A DNA stretch of 64,000 nucleotides from Nostoc sphaeroides (GCF_003443655.1 NZ_CP031941.1:5082501-5146500); one strand, 5' to 3'. Shown: positions 33,332 to 44,364, counted from the stretch's first letter. The notes: generated by a model not told the origin, from the letters alone. Numbers and translations are program-made.

Positions 33332-34672
33332 TTAGGCTGATTCTGGCTTCGGTAGTGAAGATGGATGTATTATCAGTTCAGCAGTCGATCGCTTCTCGAC
33401 CATTTCCCGTGTTACTGTACAGCGTGTCACATCCTTACGGGATGGTAACTCATACATTACATCCAACATTAGTTCTTCGACAATACCACGTAATGCTCTC
33501 GCACCAGTTTTACGGCGGTAGGCTTCTTGAGCGATCGCTCGTAAAGCATCTGGTTTAAAATCTAACTGGACATTATCCATCTTCAGCAGTTTTTGATACT
33601 GCTTCACTAAGGCGCTGCGTGGTTGGGTGAGAATCGCCATCAACGCTTCTTCGTCTAGCGGATCTACTACTGCTACCATTGGCACGCGCCCAATAAATTC
33701 GGGAATCATGCCAAATTTTACTAGATCATCTGGTGCTAGATGGCGGAGAGTATCTGCTGCCCGTTTTTCCTTCGTTTGTCCTTCTCCAGGTTGCACAAAG
33801 CCTATTGCTTTTTTGCCAACTCTCTGATCCACAACCTTTTCTAAGCCTACGAAAGCACCACCACAGACGAACAAAATATTACTTGTATCAATCTGGATGC
33901 AGTCTTGATAGGGATGCTTACGCCCTCCTTGGGGTGGTACATTGGCGATCGTTCCCTCTAACATTTTCAGCAAAGCTTGCTGCACGCCTTCGCCAGAAAC
34001 ATCGCGGGTAATTGACGGGTTCTCACTCTTGCGAGCAATTTTGTCAATTTCATCAATGTAGATAATTCCTCGCTGCGCTTCCTCTATATCCAAATCTGCC
34101 ACCTGTAACAGTCGCAGCAAGATATTTTCCACATCTTCTCCCACATACCCCGCTTCTGTCAGCGTCGTAGCATCAGCGACGGCAAAGGGTACATCCAGGA
34201 TTTTCGCTAGGGTTTGCGCTAAAAGAGTTTTGCCGCAACCAGTCGGGCCAATTAACAAAATGTTGGACTTTTGCAGTTCTACAGCATCATCAGCCCCACC
34301 TTTGCCACTGGCTTTAGACTGAATCACCGCCAACCGCTTGTAGTGATTGTAAACAGCTACTGACAGGACTTTCTTGGCTTCGTCTTGACCAATAACGTGT
34401 TCATCTAGATACTTTTTAATCTCTCTTGGCTTGGGTATTTGATTAAACGAAATACTAGAAGATTGAGTCCGCCGTTTTTGAGGTGGTTCTGCTCTTGGTG
34501 CCGGTTGTGCTGCCGCACCATTGGTATCGAGTAACTCCTCGTCTAGTATTTCATTACACAAATCAACGCATTCATCGCATATGTAGACTCCCGGCCCCGC
34601 GATTAATTTACGCACCTGCTCTTGAGACTTGCCGCAAAATGAACATTTTAAATGGGAGTCGTACTTAGACAT
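33332..34672 (-). CDS. clpX: ATP-dependent Clp protease ATP-binding subunit ClpX
   Basis: ClpX is the hexameric AAA+ unfoldase that feeds substrates into ClpP. The 446-residue protein has the N-terminal zinc-binding domain with four cysteines (CSFCGKS...[10 protein letters not shown]), then a Pro/Ala linker. In the AAA+ core, Walker A is GPTGCGKT and Walker [10 protein letters not shown], the sensor/arginine-finger region contains [10 protein letters not shown], and a C-terminal helical domain follows. The length is slightly above the E. coli protein because of the linker. It lies 9 bp downstream of clpP on the same strand, an obvious operon. Confidence 0.98.
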   Translation of the reverse strand: MSKYDSHLKCSFCGKSQEQVRKLIAGPGVYICDECVDLCNEILDEELLDTNGAAAQPAPRAEPPQKRRTQSSSISFNQIPKPREIKKYLDEHVIGQDEAKKVLSVAVYNHYKRLAVIQSKASGKGGADDAVELQKSNILLIGPTGCGKTLLAQTLAKILDVPFAVADATTLTEAGYVGEDVENILLRLLQVADLDIEEAQRGIIYIDEIDKIARKSENPSITRDVSGEGVQQALLKMLEGTIANVPPQGGRKHPYQDCIQIDTSNILFVCGGAFVGLEKVVDQRVGKKAIGFVQPGEGQTKEKRAADTLRHLAPDDLVKFGMIPEFIGRVPMVAVVDPLDEEALMAILTQPRSALVKQYQKLLKMDNVQLDFKPDALRAIAQEAYRRKTGARALRGIVEELMLDVMYELPSRKDVTRCTVTREMVEKRSTAELIIHPSSLPKPESA

Positions 34673-34681
34673 ACCAGCCTC

Positions 34682-35380
34682 TTATTTCAGAATGGTGACG
34701 TTCTCCCCTGCTGTGGGAAGATTTTGCCTGGAAATGACCTGATCAATCAAACCGTAGTTCTTGGCTTCTTCTGCCGACATGAAAAAGTCGCGCTCAGTAT
34801 CTGCTTCAATTCTTTCTATGGGTTGACCAGTATGATGAGCCATTAACTCATTCAACTTAGCCTTAATGTAAAGAATTTCTCTGGCTTGAATTTCAATGTC
34901 AATGGCTTGACCTTGAGCGCCACCAAGTGGTTGGTGAATCATAATCCGGGAGTCGGGCAGAGACATTCGCTTACCGGCAGCCCCTGCTGTCAACAAAAAT
35001 GCCCCCATGCTCGCGGCTAATCCAAAACAGATGGTAACAACATCAGGGCGAATTTGTTGTATTGTATCATAGATTGCCATGCCTGCGTAGACCGAGCCGC
35101 CGGGAGAATTAACATACAATTGGATGTCTTTTTCTGAGTCTTCGGCGTCTAGGAATAACAACTGAGCCACGATTGAGTTGGCTACAGTATCATCTATTGG
35201 CGTTCCCAAAAAGATAATCCGCTCTCGCAGCAGGCGGGAGTAGATGTCGAAAGCCCTTTCTCCCATGCCAGACTGTTCTACCACCATCGGTACGATGTTG
35301 CTAGGGCTGCTCAACTGGGAGTTAATGTTTATTCGACTTTGGTTGCTGATGGGGTTATTTGCCGACTGCGATACAAGCAT
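34682..35380 (-). CDS. clpP: ATP-dependent Clp protease proteolytic subunit ClpP
   Basis: A serine protease subunit of 232 residues. The catalytic triad can be read in [15 protein letters not shown] (Ser), [13 protein letters not shown] (His) and the later [14 protein letters not shown] region (Asp). The N-terminus is extended by about 30 residues of Ser/Asn-rich sequence before [22 protein letters not shown]. It could start at an internal Met, but no strong ribosome site decides this. Cyanobacteria have several clpP paralogs; the pairing with clpX and tig marks this as the ClpX-partner type (usually called clpP2). It is probably co-transcribed with clpX. Confidence 0.96.
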   Translation of the reverse strand: MLVSQSANNPISNQSRININSQLSSPSNIVPMVVEQSGMGERAFDIYSRLLRERIIFLGTPIDDTVANSIVAQLLFLDAEDSEKDIQLYVNSPGGSVYAGMAIYDTIQQIRPDVVTICFGLAASMGAFLLTAGAAGKRMSLPDSRIMIHQPLGGAQGQAIDIEIQAREILYIKAKLNELMAHHTGQPIERIEADTERDFFMSAEEAKNYGLIDQVISRQNLPTAGENVTILK

Positions 35381-35714
35381 ACAAGCTTTCTTTGACGATA
35401 ATTTAGGACAGATGTTTCAGCAGCAGATGCTGCCTTTTCGACGAATGGGATTTTTATAAATACGTGTTAACCATTATGCCTCATATAATTTCCTCTCGTG
35501 CAACACAGTATCAAGCTCAGGCAATAACATATGTCACAATTTGCTGAAAATTCATTAATTCTTTAATTATCTGTCTTCAATCCCTAATTTTTCAGGAGTT
35601 AAGAGTTATGGGGCATTGGTTATTTCTCCCCCTGCTCCCTCATCTCCTTTACCTTACCCATTTCACCAGTACTTTAACTCAGAACTGGTGAATTGATGGC
35701 TGTGGGATTTTTAA

Positions 35715-37154
35715 TTATCCTTCTGTGACTTCTGTTGAAGCTTCGCTGGTTTCTTCCTCTGTCTGGGGTGCATCAGCATCAGCATCTGATTCTGCGTCTT
35801 CCTTTTCCTCTATGGGATTCAACGAGCCTTCAGGTACAAGTTCAACTGAGGAATGTTCTAAGAGCCAATCAACGATTTTTTCGGTTAATAGTTCGTTTTC
35901 CACGATTGAGCGCAGTTTCTCTTCATCAACGTCTTGCTCCTCTGGGTACTGTTCCAAAAGTTCGGTGACTCTGGTTGCGATTTCTTCTGGTGTTACCTGG
36001 ATAGATTCGCGTTTACCCACTTCACGCAAGGACAAAGAGCGTTTGATGCGTTCAATTGCCTCAGGGCGCGATCGCTCCCGCAATTGAGGAATAATATCTT
36101 GAGTAAACAACTTCCTTACGTCCAATCCCTGCTGAGACAGCCGCATTGCTGTTTGCGTTAGCATTGCATCCACTTCTTGCTCAATCATGGTTGCTGGTAA
36201 GTCAACTTCTACGTGGTTGAGCAGTTCCGTTAACAATGCTTCCTGTTTATTTGTTTTTGTTTTGTCATCCGCCTCTTTTTGATATTGCTCGACCAAAGAA
36301 GCGCGTAACTCCTCTAAGGTTTCAAAATCGCTGATTTCTTGGGCGAAATCGTCATTTACTTCTGGTAATTCCTTTTCCTTCAGTTCTTTAAGTGTCACTG
36401 TGAAAGTTGCCGCTTTTCCAGCTAAATCTTCATTAGCATAAGGATCTGGGAACTGTGCCGCAATTTCTCTGGTTTCTTCAGGATTCATCCCGACTATTCC
36501 CGAAATAAAGCCTGGAATAAACTTATCTTCCTGCAACTCAACTTGAAAATCAGTTGCTTCGGCTCCGGGAATCGGTTCTAGTTCAGCTGTTTCGTCTTCG
36601 CCTTCACCTCTGGCGAACGAACCTTTAAAATCGACTACGGCAATATCACCGATTTGGGCTGCACGTCCTTCTACAGGAATTAATGTCGCCAATTCTTGAC
36701 GTTCCTTGTCAAGGGTAGCGTCCACTCGTTCTGGCTCGTACTTGACTTCTTCAGCTTTAGCTTGTAAATCAGTGTACTGAACTAGATTCACTTCTGGTTC
36801 TACATCGACAGCAGCCGAAATCGTCAGAGGTTTTCCAGGTTCATAATTCTTAATCAAATCCTCAAAAGAGGAGCGTAATTGTGGCTGGCCTATTGCCGGG
36901 ATAGCTTCTTGTTTAACCGCTTGCTCAATGCCGTCTTGAATTAATTCTTCCAGCGCTGCTGCCTTGATACGAGTTGTACCCAGCCGTTGTAGCAATATGG
37001 GCCGAGGTACCTTGCCTTTACGAAACCCAGGAATATTGGCAGTACTCGCTAAGTTTTTAATGACTTGTTCGTAAGTTTGCTTGGTAATTTCCGGCGTAAT
37101 CTCTATTTCCAGGCCAATTTGGCTGGCGGGAAGTTTTTCCTGGGTAACTTTCAT
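35715..37154 (-). CDS. tig: Trigger factor, ribosome-associated chaperone and peptidyl-prolyl isomerase
   Basis: 479 residues. The N-terminal ribosome-binding domain contains the signature PGFRKGKVPRPILLQRLG. The FKBP-type isomerase domain (about residues 165-255) holds IGDIAVVDFKGSFA and FIPGFISGIVGMNPEETREI. The helical C-terminal chaperone domain follows, with an acidic Glu/Asp/Thr tail from about residue 445. It binds nascent chains at the ribosome exit. It lies upstream of clpP and clpX on the same strand, separated by a 334-bp gap, so clpP-clpX may have its own promoter. This order is conserved in cyanobacteria. Confidence 0.97.
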   Translation of the reverse strand: MKVTQEKLPASQIGLEIEITPEITKQTYEQVIKNLASTANIPGFRKGKVPRPILLQRLGTTRIKAAALEELIQDGIEQAVKQEAIPAIGQPQLRSSFEDLIKNYEPGKPLTISAAVDVEPEVNLVQYTDLQAKAEEVKYEPERVDATLDKERQELATLIPVEGRAAQIGDIAVVDFKGSFARGEGEDETAELEPIPGAEATDFQVELQEDKFIPGFISGIVGMNPEETREIAAQFPDPYANEDLAGKAATFTVTLKELKEKELPEVNDDFAQEISDFETLEELRASLVEQYQKEADDKTKTNKQEALLTELLNHVEVDLPATMIEQEVDAMLTQTAMRLSQQGLDVRKLFTQDIIPQLRERSRPEAIERIKRSLSLREVGKRESIQVTPEEIATRVTELLEQYPEEQDVDEEKLRSIVENELLTEKIVDWLLEHSSVELVPEGSLNPIEEKEDAESDADADAPQTEEETSEASTEVTEG

Positions 37155-37990
37155 GCTTTGTCTCTAGTTTTCTGGTATTTTATACTCCAAGTACACACAA
37201 GATGCAATAATTGTTTGCGTTTATGGCTTGATGTGTCTTAAGGAAATGGGATGCCAAAAGGCTTTATGACATCCAAGGATGGATGTTTGTCCTGGGGCAA
37301 AGATCCAGTTTACTGCCAATCACCAAGGACTTGACATTTTACCTTCATAACAATTTAGTTAATGGGGGCATTGGGCATTAGTTATTCTTTCTCCTCCTGC
37401 TCCCTCATCCCCACTCCCCACTCCCTCTGAAACTTAGGAATTAATTATTTAGTGAGCTAACGCTGTGATATCCTGGTTCTCAGCGACTGGTTAGTACTCC
37501 CAAGTTAAAGTTATAGTATTGAGTCTAGCTATTATTAAGTTGTGATACAAGAGCGCATCTATTACCTAACCGTATAGCTCATTTTTATGTTGTGCTGGTT
37601 TTATCCATTGCCATCATAGTGTATTCATTTTGGTAAGCAACTTGGAAGCTAAGAGGTTCGTTGCCTTATAAGTGGGATGCTTATGAAACGGCTAAGTGCA
37701 GATATCTCCATTTTTCTGCTAAATGGCTGGTTGTTGTATAATAATATATAGTTTAAATCAATGGAAAAATTGGATAGCCATTGTTGTAGAGTGCAACATA
37801 ACTTAAATTAGTAAATAACCAAAAAAATAAATGTATAAATATTTAGAGATTGACAGAAATAGACTAAATTAGAGATAAATATAAGCTTAATTGAAAATGT
37901 ATTTCCAGGCTACGATCGCCATTTAAATATAAATAAATTTTCAAGTGTTCCAAGAAATTGCCAAAAAACCTCTTAAAGGAGGAAGTGAGT
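37155..37990. promoter_or_regulatory. Divergent tig/asd intergenic region
   Basis: An 836-bp gap between divergent tig and asd genes, AT-rich after 37700, with no supported gene. A CTCCTGCTCCCTCATCCCC heptamer-like patch lies near 37390-37430. The ribosome site AGGAGG at 37977-37982 serves the asd start. Promoters for both operons should lie here, but no individual box stands out enough to call. Confidence 0.45.
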
Positions 37991-39034
37991 TTGTCTAAAT
38001 CCTATCGTGTAGCTATTTTAGGGGCGACTGGTGCAGTTGGCACAGAGTTGCTGGAATTATTAGAAACCCGTAATTTTCCGATTGCTGACTTGAAGCTATT
38101 GGCATCAGAGCGGAGTGTCGGGCGATCGCTGCGGTTTAAAGGAGAAAATATCCCAATAGAGGCAGTGAGCGATCGCGCTTTTGAAAATGTCGATATAGTA
38201 CTAGCTAGTGCGGGTGGTTCCACATCCAAAACTTGGGCAGCAATTGCCGTAGAAAAGGGCGCAGTGGTAATTGACAACTCCAGTGCCTTTCGCATGAACC
38301 CGGAAGTTCCCTTAGTAGTGCCAGAGGTGAATCCAGAAGCCGCAGCTAATCACCAAGGCATTATTGCCAACCCCAACTGCACGACAATTTTAATGGCAGT
38401 GGCAGTATGGCCATTGCATAAAATCAAACCAGTGCAACGCATCGTAGCTGCAACCTACCAATCTGCTAGTGGTGCTGGTGCTAGAGCAATGGCAGAAGTC
38501 AAAAGGCAAACAAGCGCTATACTACAAGGACAGCCGCCAGTCGCTGAGGTATTGCCTTACCCATTGGCATTTAATTTATTTCCGCATAACTCACCATTAA
38601 ACGATTTGGGTTATTGTGAAGAAGAAATGAAAATGGTCAACGAAACCCGAAAAATATTTGGTACGCAGCAAATCAGAATCACTGCGACCTGTATACGGGT
38701 TCCCGTACTCCGGGCCCATTCAGAAGCCATTAATTTAGAGTTTGAGACTCCCTTTAGTGCAAAGGAAGCCAGAGAGATTTTAAATTCCTCCCCTGGAGTC
38801 AAGTTGGTAGAAAATTGGGAAACTAACTATTTTCCGATGCCAATTGAAGCAACTGGTAAAGACGAAGTTTTCGTAGGAAGAATTCGTCAGGATATTTCTC
38901 ATCCCTGTGGCTTGGAATTATGGTTGTGTGGTGACCAAATCCGCAAAGGCGCAGCATTAAATGCAGTACAAATCGCCGAATTGCTGGTAGAAAAAAATCT
39001 ACTCAAACCTGCGAAAGCTTACGTTTCAAGCTAG
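37991..39034 (+). CDS. asd: Aspartate-semialdehyde dehydrogenase
   Basis: It catalyses the NADPH-dependent reduction of aspartyl phosphate to aspartate semialdehyde in lysine, threonine and methionine synthesis. 347 residues from TTG 37991: the AGGAGG at 37977-37982 is 8 bp upstream, and MSKSYRVAILGATGAVG is the usual family start. The nucleotide-binding motif GATGAVG, the active-site Cys in ANPNCTTILMAVAVWPL, SGAGARAMAE and the C-terminal substrate-binding region are all present. A frame extends upstream to 37958 but has no ribosome site. It is followed 133 bp later by dapA, the next enzyme of the lysine branch. Confidence 0.95.
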   Translation: MSKSYRVAILGATGAVGTELLELLETRNFPIADLKLLASERSVGRSLRFKGENIPIEAVSDRAFENVDIVLASAGGSTSKTWAAIAVEKGAVVIDNSSAFRMNPEVPLVVPEVNPEAAANHQGIIANPNCTTILMAVAVWPLHKIKPVQRIVAATYQSASGAGARAMAEVKRQTSAILQGQPPVAEVLPYPLAFNLFPHNSPLNDLGYCEEEMKMVNETRKIFGTQQIRITATCIRVPVLRAHSEAINLEFETPFSAKEAREILNSSPGVKLVENWETNYFPMPIEATGKDEVFVGRIRQDISHPCGLELWLCGDQIRKGAALNAVQIAELLVEKNLLKPAKAYVSS

Positions 39035-39167
39035 TCATTAGTAAAAACAAACAACTAATGAAAAAGAGCAAATGTGCAAATTACTGTTGAAATAAATTTG
39101 CACATAGGTTATTACAATAGAAAACCACCAAGATATAAAAACATGGGTAATCAGGAGTGAAAACAGG

Positions 39168-40052
39168 GTGGGAGATTTTGGCAATGTTTTAACCGCTATG
39201 ATTACGCCGTTTAAAGCAGACGGTAGTGTAGATTATGATGTAGCGGCAGAACTGGCAGCGCATCTAGCTAACAACGGAACAGATACATTGGTGGTGTGCG
39301 GCACAACTGGAGAATCCCCTACCCTAAGTTGGGATGAGGAATACCAGCTGTTTGTCGAGGTATTGCAGTCCGTGGCAGGAAAAGCCAAGGTGATCGCAGG
39401 TTGTGGTTCAAATTCTACCAAAGAAGCGATCGCAGCCACCGAAAAAGCGTCTAAAATAGGAGTACATGGTTCCTTACAAGTAGTCCCTTATTACAACAAA
39501 CCGCCACAAGCGGGATTGGAAGCGCACTTTCAGGCCATAGCACAAGCCTGTCCCGACTTACCTTTGTTGTTATATAATGTCCCAGGTCGTACCGGACAAA
39601 ACCTTCAGCCAGAAACAGTTGCCCGGTTAGCTGAGGTTAGCAATATTGTTGGAATTAAAGAATCCACTGGTAGTATAGATCAGGCAAGCGAAATTCGTCG
39701 CTTGACACCAAAAGAATTCCACATCTATTCTGGTGATGATTACATGACTTTGCCCTTGTTAGCGATCGGGGCGAAGGGCGTGGTAAGTGTGGCTTCTCAT
39801 CTGGTAGGAAACCAACTACAGCAGATGATCCAAGCTTTTAGTGCGGGGCAAATTGAGGTAGCAAGCGAGATTCATCTCCAACTCTTCCCGTTGTTTAAAG
39901 CTTTATTTCTCACTTCAAATCCCATTCCAGTGAAAAAAGCACTGAAACTTCAAGGTTGGGAGGTTGGTTCAACTCGTCCGCCCCTATGTGAAGCTGATTT
40001 AGAAGTAAGTCAAAAGTTAGAAGCAGTTTTGAAAGAACTTAGTTTAATCTAG
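39168..40052 (+). CDS. dapA: 4-hydroxy-tetrahydrodipicolinate synthase
   Basis: It condenses pyruvate with aspartate semialdehyde, the product of the upstream asd gene, as the first committed step to lysine and diaminopimelate. 294 residues as expected. The Schiff-base Lys is in VGIKESTG, the catalytic Tyr in VPYYNKPPQ, and the GTTGESPTL motif is intact. The start is GTG 39168 ([15 protein letters not shown]), with AGGAG 10 bp upstream. It is a TIM-barrel enzyme of the cytoplasm, in a cluster with asd and rnj. Confidence 0.97.
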   Translation: MGDFGNVLTAMITPFKADGSVDYDVAAELAAHLANNGTDTLVVCGTTGESPTLSWDEEYQLFVEVLQSVAGKAKVIAGCGSNSTKEAIAATEKASKIGVHGSLQVVPYYNKPPQAGLEAHFQAIAQACPDLPLLLYNVPGRTGQNLQPETVARLAEVSNIVGIKESTGSIDQASEIRRLTPKEFHIYSGDDYMTLPLLAIGAKGVVSVASHLVGNQLQQMIQAFSAGQIEVASEIHLQLFPLFKALFLTSNPIPVKKALKLQGWEVGSTRPPLCEADLEVSQKLEAVLKELSLI

Positions 40053-40331
40053 CCATCATCTGGTTAAGCGCTGGTAATCTGCTGCTTTATAAAGATACAT
40101 ATAAACAATGGTCATAATTGTTCATAAGTTGCAATTTAAAAATCTGTGTTAGGACTGATAGACATACTATAAATTCGTCAGTGTACAGTCGATTTTATTG
40201 AATAAAAAATTGAAATCTTCAATTAAAACTTGATTGCTTTGGGACTGAAGTAAGAGACAAATGATGTTGTCTTAAATACAAGTTCGTTAACTATCAACTA
40301 AATTAACCACAAGTAACAATCTAAGGAGAAA

Positions 40332-42104
40332 ATGGCTAAAAACGAAGCTAATAATTCCGCCTTGAAAATTATTCCTTTGGGCGGTTTGCACGAAATTGGG
40401 AAAAATACCTGTCTTTTTGAGTATGACGATGAAATTATCCTGTTAGATGCAGGATTGGCTTTTCCCACAGAGGCGATGCATGGAGTAAATATTGTTCTGC
40501 CAGATACAACCTATCTGCGGGAAAATCGCCACAAAATTAAAGGGATGATCGTTACTCACGGTCATGAAGATCATATTGGCGGAATTGCTTTCCATCTCAA
40601 GCAATTTGATATCCCTGTGATTTATGGGCCCAGACTAGCAATGGCAATGCTAGAGGGTAAATTAGAAGAAGCAGGAGTGCGCGATCGCACAGAAATCAGA
40701 ACAGTTCTACCACGCGATGTGGTGCGGATTGGCAAAAACTTTTTAGTTGAATATATCCGTAATACCCACTCCATTGCTGATAGTTTCACTGTTGCCATTC
40801 ACACTCCCCTTGGTGTAGTCATTCACACAGGGGATTTTAAAATTGATCACACCCCAGTGGATGGTGAAAAGTTTGATTTGCAAAGGTTAGCAGAACATGG
40901 TGAAAAAGGCGTTCTTTGCCTTCTAAGTGATTCCACTAACGCTGAGATACCAGGGTTTACACCTTCGGAACGTTCAGTTTATCCCAATCTAGAGAGAGTA
41001 TTTAGTCAAGCTACTGGGCGATTATTCGTCACTACCTTTGCTTCTAGCGTCCATCGCATCAACATGATTTTGGATATCGCTAAGAAGCAAAACCGTGTAG
41101 TAACGATTGTCGGGCGTTCCATGCTGAACTTGATTGCTCATGCCCGCAATTTAGGTTACATCAAGTGTGAAGATAATCTGCTGCAACCGTTGCACGCAGT
41201 CCGCAATCTCCCTGATGAAAAAGTACTAATTTTAACTACAGGTTCTCAGGGTGAAACGATGGCAGCAATGACTCGCATTGCTAACAAGGAACATCCTCAC
41301 ATTAAAATCCGCGAAGGAGATACAGTAGTATTCTCTGCTAACCCAATTCCCGGAAATACGATCGCAGTAGTCAACACCATTGATAAATTGATGATTCAGG
41401 GAGCGAAAGTGGTCTATGGTCGGGATAAAGGGATTCACGTCTCTGGTCACGGCTGTCAGGAAGAACAAAAGTTGATGATTGCCTTAACTCGACCCAAGTT
41501 CTTTGTGCCATTTCACGGCGAACATCGGATGCTAGTGAAGCACGCAGAAACGGCTCAGAGTATGGGCATTCCCGCAGAAAATATGATCATTATTCAGAAT
41601 GGTGATATTGTCGAACTGACTGAAGATGCCATTCGCGTCGCTGGGAAAGTGCCATCTGGTATCGAATTGGTAGATACTACCAGTTCGGGTATGGTAAGTG
41701 CCAAAGTCCTGCAAGAACGGCAACGCATGGCTTCAGAAGGCATTATTACGATCGCAGCTGCTATTGATTGGAATGGTAAACTGTTGGCAAAACCAGAAGT
41801 TCACCTACGGGGTGTAGTTACCAGTGTAGAGCGATCGCTCCTACAAACCTGGGTCAAACAACGGATTGAAGAAATCTTAACTGTGCGCTGGACAGAATTT
41901 GCTCCTGGGGAAGGTCAAGCAGCAGATATAGACTGGGGTGGATTGCAAGGAACTTTAGAACGAGAATTGCAACGTTCCATCCGTCGAGAATTGCAATGTC
42001 AGCCATCTGTGACTTTGTTAATGCAAATCCCTGATGAGCCACCTGTAAAAGTTGCTGATGGGAGAAGACGCCGCACTCGGACTGCTGCTCAGGTAGCATC
42101 ATAG
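40332..42104 (+). CDS. rnj: Ribonuclease J
   Basis: A 590-residue metallo-beta-lactamase/beta-CASP ribonuclease with combined endo- and 5'-3' exonuclease activity in RNA maturation and decay. The zinc motif THGHEDHIGG is present, then HTGDFKIDHTPVDG, SDSTNAEIPGFT and the beta-CASP region with FASSVHRI. The later HVSGHGCQEEQKLMIALTRPKFFVPFHGEHRML block is also intact. A basic C-terminal tail ends the protein. The ribosome site AAGGAG lies before ATG 40332. The gene follows dapA by 280 bp, the standard cyanobacterial asd-dapA-rnj arrangement. Confidence 0.97.
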   Translation: MAKNEANNSALKIIPLGGLHEIGKNTCLFEYDDEIILLDAGLAFPTEAMHGVNIVLPDTTYLRENRHKIKGMIVTHGHEDHIGGIAFHLKQFDIPVIYGPRLAMAMLEGKLEEAGVRDRTEIRTVLPRDVVRIGKNFLVEYIRNTHSIADSFTVAIHTPLGVVIHTGDFKIDHTPVDGEKFDLQRLAEHGEKGVLCLLSDSTNAEIPGFTPSERSVYPNLERVFSQATGRLFVTTFASSVHRINMILDIAKKQNRVVTIVGRSMLNLIAHARNLGYIKCEDNLLQPLHAVRNLPDEKVLILTTGSQGETMAAMTRIANKEHPHIKIREGDTVVFSANPIPGNTIAVVNTIDKLMIQGAKVVYGRDKGIHVSGHGCQEEQKLMIALTRPKFFVPFHGEHRMLVKHAETAQSMGIPAENMIIIQNGDIVELTEDAIRVAGKVPSGIELVDTTSSGMVSAKVLQERQRMASEGIITIAAAIDWNGKLLAKPEVHLRGVVTSVERSLLQTWVKQRIEEILTVRWTEFAPGEGQAADIDWGGLQGTLERELQRSIRRELQCQPSVTLLMQIPDEPPVKVADGRRRRTRTAAQVAS

Positions 42105-42127
42105 AGAATTTAGAATAAACTAATTAG

Positions 42128-42153
42128 GGTGTGTTAAAGCTTTTTAACACACC
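42128..42153 (+). terminator. Hairpin downstream of rnj
   Basis: GGTGTGTTAAA (42128-42138) pairs perfectly with TTTAACACACC (42143-42153) around a short loop, 23 bp after the rnj stop. The T tract lies within the stem instead of after it. A second weaker hairpin (TGCGTTA / TAACGCA) follows at 42174-42201. Together they probably end the rnj transcript. Confidence 0.6.
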
Positions 42154-42317
42154 AAATTGTTAAAAAATAATGCTGCGTTAAAACTTTTTCTAACGCATCA
42201 TTAACGCATAACTTAGTTTAAAATGATGACTGCTTATATTAAAAACGTCATCAAAGCTTTAATCATGATATTTAATTATTGGTCAATTAAATTTATTCAA
42301 GTTGTAAATATAATTGA

Positions 42318-42719
42318 TTATTTCATATTTTCCATTATTTCTTCACAGATACTTGGATTTTGACTATACATATCACTTCTACAAAAGTACTTAAACTGAT
42401 CGGTCATGCTTATGATTACTTCTGCTTGAGGTACTGGAACTTCGTAACTTTTTATAGGTTTATAAAGCTTATCTACTACTCTCGTTTTATAGGCTGAAAA
42501 ACCCTGTACAAATAACATACTCTGTCTTGCTTCCTTACAGGTTCTTGTAGATTTTTCAGTTTTTCCAGCAGAATAATTATAAGTAAAATTAAAAATTTGA
42601 GTAGTTAATAAAGAATCCTTCCTACATAAATAATCGGTAATAGCATCAGCTTGAACAACAACTATATTGTCTATGGATATTCCTTCTCTCTGTTGATCAA
42701 AACGACCTCTGTAAACCAT
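42318..42719 (-). CDS. Hypothetical 133-residue protein
   Basis: A minus-strand gene starting MVYRGRFDQQREGISIDNIVVVQADAI. Four cysteines (YLCRKDS, RTCKEAR, YFCRSDM, SICEEIM) are spaced as in small disulfide-bonded or metal-binding proteins, but no signal peptide is present at this start. The composition is Lys/Ser/Tyr-rich and AT-rich at DNA level. I do not recognise a family. A true start further inside, or a lost upstream exported segment, cannot be excluded. It lies in a repeat-rich gap between rnj and the permease gene. Confidence 0.45.
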   Translation of the reverse strand: MVYRGRFDQQREGISIDNIVVVQADAITDYLCRKDSLLTTQIFNFTYNYSAGKTEKSTRTCKEARQSMLFVQGFSAYKTRVVDKLYKPIKSYEVPVPQAEVIISMTDQFKYFCRSDMYSQNPSICEEIMENMK

Positions 42720-43143
42720 CTCGTTCTTTTTTTGAGGAATTTTAATTGCAAAGTTGAATTTAGAAACAAATAATGAAGGTTAAAAATTGAACATTAGGAT
42801 TCAGTGAGCAGTACGGAAGTTATACGAGCTATTTCATTCTCATCTAGCCCGCCTCAGAATAAATTCTGAGGCTAATAGCAAAAGTCGTCTAAAGACGACT
42901 AATAAAGGCTTTTAGTCGTCTTTAGACGACTTGGGCTATTAGCCCGGAACTTTAGTTCTGGGCGGTTTATCTTAGAACGAAATAGCCCTGATCATGGGCG
43001 ACTTATATTATGCAGAAATTGAGGAATATACTCAGATCACTACAAAAACAACTGCTCACAATTATTAAATATTTGATGGCGCTAATTGGACTGATTGCGA
43101 TCACCTAAGTATTGCAATCTTAAACTCGGCAAAGCGATCGCTC
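42720..43143. repeat. Dispersed palindromic repeat, full copy
   Basis: About 42832-42990 holds a chain of hairpins: CCGCCTCAGAATAAATTCTGAGGC, AGTCGTCTAAAGACGACT, AGTCGTCTTTAGACGACT and CCCGGAACTTTAGTTCTGGGCGG. Its ends are CATTCTCATCTAGCCC on the left and AGAACGAAATAGCCCTGA on the right. Partial relatives lie at 58-155, 11330 and 27935-28110. No gene is present. Confidence 0.65.
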
Positions 43144-44364
43144 TCAATTAACCCAAAGGTATACTAGAACTAAAGTACACACTGTTAGTGGCGCTCCAAA
43201 CCTTAGATGTTCCCAAAAAGTTAGCTTGTAACCTAAATCAGCAGCAGCTTCTACAACTATCAAATTTGCAACTGAACCAAACAAAGTTAGATTCCCAGCC
43301 AAAGTTGATCCAGCTGCCAACAATAGCCAATACTTAGTGTCACCTGGAGAAACCAGGGGATGCAATAAAAGTACAGCAGGCACATTAGAAATTAAGTTAG
43401 ATAAAACAACAGTTACACCCAAAAAACTCGCAGCAGAGTCGATTGCATGGGTAAATGGCTGTAATAAATTCAACTTTTGCGTGACTTTCGTCAAGATAAA
43501 CAATCCAGAAAACATCACCAACAGGTTCCAATCTACCTTTTGCAAAATGCGCTGGGGTTTAATCCGGCGAGTGATTAGCAACAAGCTAGCAGCAACTAAA
43601 GCAGACTCCCCTAACGGTAAACCGACAGTAAATGCAATTAGTAATCCAATTGTGATAACTAATGTTTTTTTAAATAAGGGTTTAAAAATCCGTTGGTTGC
43701 CAACTGTTACCTGTTCGCAAGGTTTGACTGAGCGCACATCTGGGTAAAGTAGCCACAGTAATATTACCTGAATTACTAAGCCGACTAAGGCAACTGGTGT
43801 CAATACACGTAGAAATTCTAGATAGGAAATACCTGAAAAAGAGCCAATCAAGATATTTTGAGGATTACCACTCAAAGTTGCTACCGAACCTATATTAGTT
43901 GCACCTGCGATCGCTAGTAAATAAGGTATCGGATTTAAACCCAAAGCTTGAGTCAAACTCAAGGTTAATGGTGTAAAAACTAGCGCCAGAGTGTCATTGA
44001 GAAAAAAGGCCGAAAGAATACCACTACCAAAAGTTAAAGCCATCAACAAACCCAGAGGACTGCGAGTGATACTCAATATCACTGATAGCGATCGCCTAAA
44101 AAACCCTGCATAGGATAGGTTGGCATTAACTACCATCATGCTCAACAGAAATACGATGGTATTGGCATCAATAGCCTGCCATGCTTCCTGTAAATTCAGA
44201 ACACCTAAAGCGATTAAAAAGCCAGAACCGACCAAAGCGATCGTGGCGCGGTTCATCCGTAAACCAGGAATGTAGCCCAATGCTAACCCCAGATAAGTTA
44301 GCCCTAAGACGCTATAGATTGCAAATTGGAGAAAAATCACTTCTTTAGTGAGACTTTGCGACAA
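43144..44364 (-). CDS. SLC13/ArsB-type anion permease
   Basis: A 406-residue integral membrane protein with about eleven hydrophobic segments. The family marks are an N-terminal half with IDANTIVFLLSMMVVNANLSYAGFF, the repeat ILSAFFLNDTLALVFTPLTLSLTQ, AGATNIGSVATLSGNPQNILIGS and a C-terminal counterpart (VLSNLISNVPAVLLLHPLV ... GSTLAGNLTLFGSVANLIVVEAA). The paired NPQN and SVAN hairpins are typical of the ion transporter superfamily. The substrate could be sulfate, a dicarboxylate, arsenite or Na+/H+; the sequence does not decide. It lies in the plasma membrane and is monocistronic. Confidence 0.88.
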   Translation of the reverse strand: MSQSLTKEVIFLQFAIYSVLGLTYLGLALGYIPGLRMNRATIALVGSGFLIALGVLNLQEAWQAIDANTIVFLLSMMVVNANLSYAGFFRRSLSVILSITRSPLGLLMALTFGSGILSAFFLNDTLALVFTPLTLSLTQALGLNPIPYLLAIAGATNIGSVATLSGNPQNILIGSFSGISYLEFLRVLTPVALVGLVIQVILLWLLYPDVRSVKPCEQVTVGNQRIFKPLFKKTLVITIGLLIAFTVGLPLGESALVAASLLLITRRIKPQRILQKVDWNLLVMFSGLFILTKVTQKLNLLQPFTHAIDSAASFLGVTVVLSNLISNVPAVLLLHPLVSPGDTKYWLLLAAGSTLAGNLTLFGSVANLIVVEAAADLGYKLTFWEHLRFGAPLTVCTLVLVYLWVN